From NCBI RefSeq assembly GCF_003013715.1, contig NC_072814.1:1860001-1924000 (forward strand): DNA of 64,000 bases. Reading direction: 5' to 3'. Within the stretch, counting starts at the first letter, position 1. The number at the start of each line of letters is the position of its first letter. Position numbers and translations under genes: made by a program. The stretch comes from Candidozyma auris (Eukaryota > Ascomycota > Pichiomycetes > Serinales > Metschnikowiaceae). Shown in pieces: positions 38,150-45,886 of the stretch. The notes beneath the pieces are model-generated. The model made no database searches and was not told the origin of the DNA. It saw nothing but the letters and a program-made list of their open reading frames with translations.

Positions 38150-38714
38150 GTTCTTTGGTTTTTGTTGGTTAATATCAAATACACACATGCTATAGAATCC
38201 GTGTGCGCCAGTGAGCTCATTTGTAGAACTGTAGCAGGCAAGACGATTAGGTCAATGAATTACTTTTGTTGTCGATTGTACGCTTATACTCCAAAGGCAT
38301 CCAAAGGGCTCCTCCAACACTATACCCGTAAAATCCTTTAGTCGTGGTTTTCGGATGGGCTTTCAATGATTTGTTCTTTCAGACATCAGCGACTATTATT
38401 ACAAGAATACGGCTGACTAGAAATACTTAAGGAGAGCTGGCTACTACAATCCTGTCAGCAAACGAGTCTCCTGTTATTCTGGTCATTTTGAAAGCCAGAC
38501 TCTTAGTTGGATTATAGTTATTTGCGGACTTCGATCCACATGACATACAAAACCATGGATCAGAGAAAGATCAGGTACAGAGACTCTGCTAGCATCCCCT
38601 GATTCCTTACTACGATTTTATCACCGGATAAATATTAAATATTCATGCTATCTTCGAGTATTCCCATCTGCTTCATTCGCAAGAACCTTCCGTCCGTGAT
38701 GCTGCGAACCCCAA
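38150..38714. other. Convergent 3' regions of RPL39 and YIP3
   Basis: 565 bases between two stop codons; no gene or recurrent motif was seen. Confidence 0.5.
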
Positions 38715-39304
38715 TTAAACCTCTTCCTCAAAGACTGTCTCGATAGGCTTCTCCATGAACGAAGCGTGCGACAAGACACACACTGCCAGGGAGCCAATCA
38801 ACCACATCATGGTGGAGATTGGACTGGCCAAAAAACCCAATGGCACAGCCACCACAATTAAAGCAGTGTACAACTGCGATGTCGTGAAACGGCCAACGGG
38901 CAACACCAAATCCTGACCATTCAATCTGCTAATTCCAAAAATACCGCCTCCTACAAGTGCAATCACGAAAAGCAATAGTAAGTTGGTCACAAGAGCATAC
39001 ACGCTCAATATCGAAACAATCAAGATGTAGTTGGCATGGAAGTAGCCCAAATTGTAGGCAACTCTCGACTGGACCTCACCGAAGTTGGCAGGTTTCGAAA
39101 GTCTTCTGTGGTCAAAAAACTCCTGGGGAGGTTTGAGTTTGGAAACGGTGCCTTGGAGAGATGACACGTCGTTTCTGATTCTCTCGAGGGTGAATCTCTC
39201 AGAGAACGAGGAAAGCTGATGTTAGTGAAATTTTTCTCATTGGTGCACATATTCTAGATTGAAGTTATACTTACAGGGATATAAGGAATCGTGAGTCCGG
39301 ACAT
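38715..39304 (-). CDS. YIP3: Yip3, PRA1-family Rab-interacting membrane protein (two exons)
   Basis: Exon 1 is 39275-39304 (ten codons, MSGLTIPYIP) and exon 2 is 38715-39215; together they make 176 residues, the same length as S. cerevisiae Yip3. Exon 2 begins LSSFSERFTLERIRND and continues through PQEFFDHRRLSKPANFGEVQ, RVAYNLGYFHANY and VAVPLGFLASPIST to MEKPIETVFEEEV, all matching Yip3. Two hydrophobic hairpins (about residues 75-115 and 125-165) insert in ER/Golgi membranes. PRA1 proteins bind prenylated Rab GTPases such as Ypt1 and act in ER-Golgi traffic. The CTG codon at 38787-38789 lies where Yip3 has Ser (IGxSAV region), supporting CTG-Ser decoding. Confidence 0.94.
39216..39274 (-). 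other. YIP3 intron (59 nt)
   Basis: On the minus strand: GTAAGT at 39274, branch box CACTAAC at 39227-39221, and 3' site CAG ending at 39216, 5 nt after the branch box. It is a very short intron after codon 10. Confidence 0.88.
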
Positions 39305-39417
39305 GATGAAGAGAGAAGTTTCACTGTGATGTTTTTGTTCAGAATGAGACTGAGGCGTATATCGCGACGAGGCTGGAACCTGGGTTGTGTGTGCAGGACA
39401 TTCACAGCCTTTCTTTT

Positions 39418-39428
39418 TTTTGCAACCA
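39418..39428 (-). promoter_or_regulatory. Recurrent motif TGGYTGCRAAA, copy 11
   Basis: TGGTTGCAAAA on the minus strand, directly after the LAP2 stop codon and 114 bp upstream of the YIP3 ATG. Confidence 0.5.
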
Positions 39429-41291
39429 TTATAACCCAAGGTCTTTCTTCACCATGGCTCTGCAAATCGGATGGTACCCAGACTCAAATTGATGGAAGTA
39501 TTTGACAGCAAGTTCATGGTCCACCGTATCCAAGAGCCTGTATCCGGGTCTGACGAACTTCATTCTGCCCACGGTGCCCAACCACTGACCTAATCTGTCG
39601 TAAAACTTCCTGTTCTCTCCACCAACTTGCAACACAAACCAGCGGAATAATACTTCAGCGTTAGATGAGTTGGAGTATGCGCTGTATACTTGGTCTATCA
39701 CGTGCAAGGCATCTTGGTGATGCTTCCACTGGAAGTTGTCGAGCTTATTAAAGGAGGCTAAGGTGTCCAAGAATACAACTGACTGATTGGCAGTGAAAAC
39801 CTCAATGTCGGAAGGCCTAAAAATCAGCAGCAAGTCTTCTCCCTTCTTGACAGCATTCACCCATTTGTCCGCCAAATTGTAGCACTGGTCTACCATGGTG
39901 GTATCGAATTCTGGCTTGACTGGCGGCATTCCGGGCTTGTAAAGCCACAGCTCCCAGTCAATTTTATCAAGCTGCTTCTTGTGGTCCTTAAAAAAATCGT
40001 AAAGGGTGTCGATGAACTGGTATGTGTCTAGCGATGAGTACTTGAACTTGTTGAAGTAGTAAGGAATGAAAGGATCAAACACCTTAGTTCCGCCAACCTT
40101 CTTCTCGATAAGGAACAATGAATTAAAGCCCTTTTCGTATGGCACAGTAGAGAAGGCGTCGTCCGGGTCACTTCTGTCCTTCAAGTCTTGTACCAATGTC
40201 GAGTACCTCCCAGCGTTATCGCCCATAGCCTTTATGCTGTTCTCCAAATCAGACCATCCAATGATGGCAGAGAAGTGTCTTGTGGCTTCCCCATGGATGG
40301 CTGCTTGTATACGTCTCTCCAAGTAAACGGTCCAGCCCTCGTTAAGCCAAAAATGCTCCCATGAGCAGTTTGTGACGAGGTTACCAGACCACGAATGGGC
40401 AAGCTCGTGCGCAATCACATCGACATTTTGTCTGTCGCCGCTGATCAAGGTAGGCGTCACGAAAGAAGCGTTTGGGTTTTCCATGCCTCCATATGGGAAG
40501 CTCAGAGGCAAGACCAACGCATCGTACTGATCCCACTCGTATGGGAACACCAAATTTTCTGCTTCTTGCAAGAAGTTCTCCATGTCGTGCTCAAACTCGT
40601 GCTGACAAGCTCCAACACGGCTGGGCTCGGAGTAGACGTGAGAACGAGGCCCAATTGGCAACTTGGTGATGTCACCTGAAGCAATTGCAACCAAGTACGA
40701 TGGAATAGGAATAGGCTGCTCAAACTTGTACTTGTTTCCTTCTACACCTGCTGGTCTGCCGCTCATCAAGGCTGGAAGCGATGACTTGACAGAGAAAGTG
40801 TAAGGCGACTTCACAGCAGGAGTATCGAAACATGGGAGAAGACTTCTGGCGTGGATGGCCTGGCACTGAGAGAAGAAGTAGGGCTCCCTCTTGCCGTCAG
40901 TGGCATTCTTATCGAGGAATTGCAATGCTGTACACTTCTCTGTGGTGTTCCATTTGAGCTCCAAGGAGAACTTGGTGCCCAAAGGGATCTCAGACCCACA
41001 CACGATCTGCAACACGGAACCCAAGATACCTTGTTCGCCAAACTTGAATTGTGCATTTTCACCATTGATAGCGGCACTTCCAAAATCCAAAAAAGACGTG
41101 TCCAAGTGTATTTCTGACACATTTGTCGTTGCCTCCAACTCGATCGTGCTGCTTCCGTGAAGAATCCTCTTCTCCCAGTCAACCTCAAAGGCGAGTGTCG
41201 TGTGATGCACTTTAAAGTTGTAGTAGTTGGACAAAGTCGAAGGATCCCTTTCGGGAGACACTTTTGGGCGATGTTGGGCAATCACGTTCAT
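39429..41291 (-). CDS. LAP2: Leukotriene A4 hydrolase-type aminopeptidase / epoxide hydrolase
   Basis: 620 residues from the ATG at 41291 (a longer frame starts only with TTG). It is an M1 zinc metallopeptidase: substrate-anchoring YGGMENPN, zinc site HELAHSWSGNLVTN with the distal Glu in WLNEGWTVYLERR, then RPGYRLLDTVD and the C-terminal GL. It matches yeast Lap2 (YNL045W) along its length, including the LTA4H-type helical C-terminal domain. It cleaves N-terminal residues from peptides and, in the family, hydrolyses LTA4; it is soluble in cytosol and nucleus. S. cerevisiae has a longer N-terminus (671 residues); here there is no such extension. Confidence 0.95.
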   Translation of the reverse strand: MNVIAQHRPKVSPERDPSTLSNYYNFKVHHTTLAFEVDWEKRILHGSSTIELEATTNVSEIHLDTSFLDFGSAAINGENAQFKFGEQGILGSVLQIVCGSEIPLGTKFSLELKWNTTEKCTALQFLDKNATDGKREPYFFSQCQAIHARSLLPCFDTPAVKSPYTFSVKSSLPALMSGRPAGVEGNKYKFEQPIPIPSYLVAIASGDITKLPIGPRSHVYSEPSRVGACQHEFEHDMENFLQEAENLVFPYEWDQYDALVLPLSFPYGGMENPNASFVTPTLISGDRQNVDVIAHELAHSWSGNLVTNCSWEHFWLNEGWTVYLERRIQAAIHGEATRHFSAIIGWSDLENSIKAMGDNAGRYSTLVQDLKDRSDPDDAFSTVPYEKGFNSLFLIEKKVGGTKVFDPFIPYYFNKFKYSSLDTYQFIDTLYDFFKDHKKQLDKIDWELWLYKPGMPPVKPEFDTTMVDQCYNLADKWVNAVKKGEDLLLIFRPSDIEVFTANQSVVFLDTLASFNKLDNFQWKHHQDALHVIDQVYSAYSNSSNAEVLFRWFVLQVGGENRKFYDRLGQWLGTVGRMKFVRPGYRLLDTVDHELAVKYFHQFESGYHPICRAMVKKDLGL

Positions 41292-42269
41292 GAGAGTTTG
41301 CGAAATTTGAAGTTGAACCAAGTATGTTCTTTTGGTCGCCAAGCGAAGGCGAGAAAAGTGTCGCTAGTATTGCGCGCCTTACTACTAGACGGCTCCGAAG
41401 AAGAAGCGCCGAGGTGCCGAAGATAGAATGGGAAAACATGAACTTTACAGTACTTGGTGTCTTTGTTTTGGTTAAATCAAGGTGATGGTTCTTTGACCTG
41501 CTTATTTTTGCCCTTGATGTTATGAACATCAGATTTTTTTGGTTCGATTTGGTGGAATCGGTTGCGCTCTGCGATTGCGCCTGAACTAGTTGAAATGATT
41601 TCCATAAAGTCATTGGAATTGATGTGATAGTATCGGTTGAGTGTAATAGTCAGTTGTCCTTCTACATGTTGTGGTCGTGAATATCTCTGAAAATTAGTGC
41701 ACTGCTGTGGAAGCTGAAGTCTGTCAGCATTTCACCCATTTTGCAGCCATTTCACAATGGGCACTGTGTGACCGAACGATATCATCTTGCATTTTACTAG
41801 CACGTTTAAGCCCTTGATGTAACTTTAATGATCCACTTGTTGAGAGAAGCAAGTTTACTTACCCCTCCTGTGTTATACAATGGTAGTTGTCGCTCGTTAC
41901 CGTCGCGTGTGGAGAACAATAAGACCTTGGCGATTCTGCCAAACCTAAAAAATTCAGAGACATAAAGGTCTGGGTTAACCCCTCTCAATAGCTTTCTTTT
42001 TGTTTCGTTTATGCTTCTTCGGCGCAATCACTACTATCACGACTACATTGAAGTTCCTACGGTGCACTCACGAAGGGATGTTGATACACAAGCTTGCACA
42101 CTGCCACTATAAAGAAAAAGAGAGGCATTCACAGCCCTCAGCTCGATAGATACACTTGCTAGCTCGACTTCTGCTAGAGAATTATCCTCATTGAATTTAA
42201 ATACCTACCCTGGGTGGGCGACTTCTACCCTACCGGTGCACGTGACCTCACCACTGGTTACTCCACAAA
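41292..42269. other. Divergent intergenic region LAP2 / Sel1-repeat gene
   Basis: 978 bases with no supported gene. Recognised elements are the motif copy at 41739-41749 and a CACGTG at 42239-42244, 26 bp before the Sel1-repeat gene ATG. Confidence 0.5.
41739..41749 (-). promoter_or_regulatory. Recurrent motif TGGYTGCRAAA, copy 12
   Basis: TGGCTGCAAAA on the minus strand, 448 bp upstream of LAP2 and 521 bp upstream of the Sel1-repeat gene. Confidence 0.45.
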
Positions 42270-43913
42270 ATGCGTTCTACAAAGAACGCTTTCCTAAGAA
42301 TCCTCAATCCACCCACAAACAGGTCCTCTTTCGCTAAAATGCCTCCAGATGAGTCGCAATACATCCCGAAAAACATCCCTGGCTCGATGGAGTCGCCATT
42401 GCACCGCCTCGAACAAGAAGTAGGCAAAGACCTAAGATCGGAAAACCATCAATATAAGCGACCCTCGGATACAGCCTCGATATACTCGTTCGAATCGGTT
42501 TCAACGTCAGGCCGCTTACTTGACCGTCTTGACTTGGATTCTGAGGATTTTGACGAGGATTTTTTAAGAAGAAGAGAGTCCTATGTGCTGTTGCAATCGA
42601 CAGGCAGACTATTAGACCGTCTAGGCTTGGAGGACGATGCAGAAGATGCTTCACTGCCCCTGCTGCTTTCACTGGCCGGCTTGCCAGCAGGCTTTGATCC
42701 ACGTCTCAAACCTGTCAGGGCATCTTCAGCAATCAGTCTAAGTAGAATGCAAAGTCAGTCCCAAAGGCCCCCCGTTAGATCGCTCAGTTCCAAAAACAGT
42801 TCCTATGGACGTCTACCTTTGCATAGTGTGGGCACAGCACCATTCAAACAGCACATCGAAAAACCAGGGGCCTCAGTTGACTCTTTCCACGCCGATATGA
42901 ATTCTTCCCGCAATAATCTGACAACTAATGCAAGGCTAGTGAACTCCCCACAATCCCATTCTGCCACGTCATTTGATTCGATACAAATGCCTGGAAGTTT
43001 CCCTGATGATCATCATGAGCGAAAACTGCCTGCCATTGATGCAGAAAGGTCTCCCAAAGAGTTTTCGTCGGCGCCATTGCCCAAGATCCCGTCTCCAAAA
43101 CTGTCTCCTCAACAGCCCAATATGGGCTTTAGACAGGCTTTTAATTCATCACAGACCTCCCTAAAATCGATTGAAGTCCCTATCTTCAACCCTAATACTA
43201 AATTTGACCCCGTTTTAGAATCCATGGTCAAGCAGGCCCTTCTGCTTCGGAATCAAAACGATAGAGAGGCATCCTACAAGCTCCAAATCGCAGGCAATAT
43301 TCCCAACAACTATCCGAAAGCTATGCATCTCTACGCTATAGCTCTTTCGTATGGTTTGGGTGTCAAGAAAAATGACGCTCTGTGTGTCAAATGGCTATGT
43401 CGATGCATTCTAGTGTCACAGGTTGTTGAAACCAACCCTGTCGATATTCCCTCACTTAACAACTATATTCAACGACTTAATGAACTCCAACCGCAAGATT
43501 TGGTCAAGATGGTTGCCAAAAGCTGTAACGAACCCATTGACCCATTTGATTTGTACGACACCTTCCTGAGAGTGAACCAGGCTGTCATATCTAAAATCAA
43601 TGCCCTCAATAACAAGGACAATAATACCGTTGGAGGAGCTTATCATCGTTTGGGAGAGGCCGCTTTACAAGGAGCAGGTCTCCCGGCTAAAGATACTTCG
43701 ATGGCTATGCAATTTTGGGCTAAAGCGGCTTCTTTGGGTTATTCCTTGTCAATGGTTAAGCTTGGTGAACTTTGGAGTACCAAGTCGAAGCACCACAAAA
43801 AAGATGTACATAAAGCAGCTGCATGGCTACGTCTAGCTGAGCTTTTTGGACAAAAAGATATCGGCAATAGCTGGATCTACAAGTCCAAGTATATGGTCAG
43901 GCCTAAGAAATGA
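42270..43913 (+). CDS. Sel1-like repeat protein (possibly DSF2/SKT5-related)
   Basis: 547 residues from the ATG at 42270; a second possible start, MPPDESQYIP, lies at codon 24. The first 300 residues are Ser/Pro/Asn-rich and likely disordered, with two copies of a GRLLDRLxL motif (residues 81-89 and 112-120) set in acidic surroundings. The C-terminal 240 residues hold Sel1-like helical repeats: YPKAMHLYAIALSYGLGV, then GGAYHRLGEAALQGAGL, AMQFWAKAASLGYSLSMVKL and AAWLRLAELFG. Sel1 proteins in yeast act as adaptors (e.g. Skt5/Chs4 for chitin synthase III). The arrangement of a long disordered N-terminus and C-terminal Sel1 repeats also recalls Dsf2 (YBR007C); I am not certain of the orthologue. 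The stop codon is 3 bp from that of the next gene. Confidence 0.7.
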   Translation: MRSTKNAFLRILNPPTNRSSFAKMPPDESQYIPKNIPGSMESPLHRLEQEVGKDLRSENHQYKRPSDTASIYSFESVSTSGRLLDRLDLDSEDFDEDFLRRRESYVLLQSTGRLLDRLGLEDDAEDASLPLLLSLAGLPAGFDPRLKPVRASSAISLSRMQSQSQRPPVRSLSSKNSSYGRLPLHSVGTAPFKQHIEKPGASVDSFHADMNSSRNNLTTNARLVNSPQSHSATSFDSIQMPGSFPDDHHERKLPAIDAERSPKEFSSAPLPKIPSPKLSPQQPNMGFRQAFNSSQTSLKSIEVPIFNPNTKFDPVLESMVKQALLLRNQNDREASYKLQIAGNIPNNYPKAMHLYAIALSYGLGVKKNDALCVKWLCRCILVSQVVETNPVDIPSLNNYIQRLNELQPQDLVKMVAKSCNEPIDPFDLYDTFLRVNQAVISKINALNNKDNNTVGGAYHRLGEAALQGAGLPAKDTSMAMQFWAKAASLGYSLSMVKLGELWSTKSKHHKKDVHKAAAWLRLAELFGQKDIGNSWIYKSKYMVRPKK

Positions 43914-43916
43914 TAT

Positions 43917-45251
43917 CTAGGTACTATATTTCTTACCTGATTGGAAACTGTATTTCGCTCCTTCGTTCATCTCCAGCCCATATAATTCCATAAACTCACG
44001 TAGACAACAATATAGATATCCACATGCGTCTCTCACGTCTGAATATGACCCAATAGGCGCGTAGTATTTGTCTGTCGCTGGATAAAGAGGTAGATCAGTT
44101 TTTGTCTTTTGCACGGGTGTTGACCTGTTATGCCAGCTTTTTGGAAACACGGTTGAAGGTGAAGGACATCGCATGAAGAAAGATTGTGCATCAGCAAGAA
44201 TGTCTGTAATGGATTGATAATTCTCGATTATTAGTCTTTGAATCTCAACTGCCTTACCCGAGCTTGTTTGAAGTGGCTCAGCTGACAATAAGCTATGATT
44301 TATTCGTTTCACAACAAGAGCTTTTAAAGTCGTGAGAACGCCCACAAGAAAAGTAAGATAAGCTTTCTTTTTGTCTTGAACGTTGTAAGTTTTGATGTAA
44401 TCTTCGATTCTTGAAACGAATGGAGGTATTTCGATGAGAACGGAGTTCCAGACCCTTTCAGCGTGTACATGGGAACGGCTTTGCTTGCTTTCGTAGTCAG
44501 TAGCAATAACCAAGCATAGAATCCAGTCAAACTGAACTACCACAGATAGTAGAGGGTCCTGGGACTTCACATTCTCTGCGTTTGTCATGACTCCCTTGGC
44601 AGCCTTGCGCCAATGGGAAGCAGCGTCGCTATGTGTCGCCATGGCCGGACTGGTTGGACCGTCAATTTGGGAAATCCCCAACCCTTTCAATGCAAGCTTT
44701 GGTGTGGCACTTTTGAGTGCCAGAGATGGGATGGTGATCCTAACAAGAAAGCGAGGTCTTTTTGGATCGTGGAGCTTGTTGATCCAACGGACTCGCTTAG
44801 AGCCCTTTTTTGGCGACTTAGACAGCGCAGAAGGCTCCTTCGGCTCAAACATCGTCGGCAATGTGGGCGAGAGAAGCGATATAGGAAGATTGTCTATATC
44901 TGATCCATGAGGCAGCTTGGCGGGGTCCTCTTCACGGTGCAAGGTCTCGTTCTCTTTATCGGCTGCGTCATTGTAGATGTCCAAAAAGTCCGATTTGGCA
45001 AATTGAGGTGGCAAATTAGGCGATAGAAGCCTAGGAAGCAGCCCCAGGGCAATGTACAGCGATATCATCTCATCAACGTTCCAAGGCGACGATTTTGGAG
45101 CTGACGTGGGCGTTGAAGGTAAGGGAGAGTTTTGCGTTCCCACGGAAGGTGAGTAGGGCAGCATTGACTTGGCTTTTTTCAAAGGAAACGACCTGCGAAA
45201 TCCCTTGGATCTGCTAGGTCCCCCCAGCTCCAGAAATATGGCCGACTTCAT
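43917..45251 (-). CDS. Unrecognised protein with repeated LLSPxLPxxF motif
   Basis: 444 residues, with an ATG at 45251. I do not recognise the family. The N-terminal 220 residues are Pro/Ser/Lys-rich and contain two copies of LLSP(N/T)LP(P/T)xF (residues 75-84 and 126-135), with a basic stretch KKGSKRVRW near 150. The C-terminal half (about 225-400) is predicted helical, with ERVWNSVLIEIPPFVSRIED and LTFLVGVLTTLKALVVKRIN. The last 60 residues contain YGLEMNEG. There is no signal peptide or membrane helix. A continuous 1.3-kb frame with normal codon use and its place among conserved genes argue that it is real. It overlaps no gene and is convergent with the Sel1-repeat gene. Confidence 0.7.
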   Translation of the reverse strand: MKSAIFLELGGPSRSKGFRRSFPLKKAKSMLPYSPSVGTQNSPLPSTPTSAPKSSPWNVDEMISLYIALGLLPRLLSPNLPPQFAKSDFLDIYNDAADKENETLHREEDPAKLPHGSDIDNLPISLLSPTLPTMFEPKEPSALSKSPKKGSKRVRWINKLHDPKRPRFLVRITIPSLALKSATPKLALKGLGISQIDGPTSPAMATHSDAASHWRKAAKGVMTNAENVKSQDPLLSVVVQFDWILCLVIATDYESKQSRSHVHAERVWNSVLIEIPPFVSRIEDYIKTYNVQDKKKAYLTFLVGVLTTLKALVVKRINHSLLSAEPLQTSSGKAVEIQRLIIENYQSITDILADAQSFFMRCPSPSTVFPKSWHNRSTPVQKTKTDLPLYPATDKYYAPIGSYSDVRDACGYLYCCLREFMELYGLEMNEGAKYSFQSGKKYST

Positions 45252-45886
45252 GGAGGGCTGCTTGGATAGAGGTGAGGTGGGAAGCAGTTCTGATCCCTGG
45301 AGATATCTGTGGAATCCTCCTCACCTGGTGCTATCTGCATGCAGACGGTTTACAGGCGTATCTGTGGAAGCTCCCTGCACATATGCCAGAGATCCTTTGA
45401 GCCCATCGAGCCGAAAACGGCACGGGTATCTATTCGAAGCTCGAGAGCTCCTATTCAAACACTCAACCCTACTATAATCACTTAGATTGTAGAGGTATGT
45501 ATCTTTGATCTTTCGAGAATTTCGTCATTGCTTCGCAATGCTGGGTTTTCCACTCGCCCTCAGTGAGGACTGAATGCCTGCGGGTTCAATGCTCATACAC
45601 CAATTATGCAAAAGCAACACTTTGTGAAGCCAATCGCCAGATTCCTGGATACTTTGTGGGTGATGATCCCTGAATATTATATCAACTGCAGCACGTGAGC
45701 AATTTGAACTTTTCAGCTAAGGTTCATCAGAGTCTTCAAGCCGTAAAGGGTGGAGGAATTCCAAGTATTTAATTTTGTGACGAGAAAGACGACACTGTGA
45801 CTTCAAATATTCTCAGAATTTACTAACATTAGAATTTGTAGTCACAGAGGTGAGTGTGGTCTGTTCGATCGTGAAACAGACATATT
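45252..45886. other. Divergent intergenic region (unrecognised gene / THP3)
   Basis: 635 bases; no gene, RNA or recurrent motif copy was seen. Confidence 0.5.

Noticed and set aside
45541..45605. Possible tRNA B box (GGGTTCAATGC)
   Set aside because: No A box or cloverleaf partner upstream.
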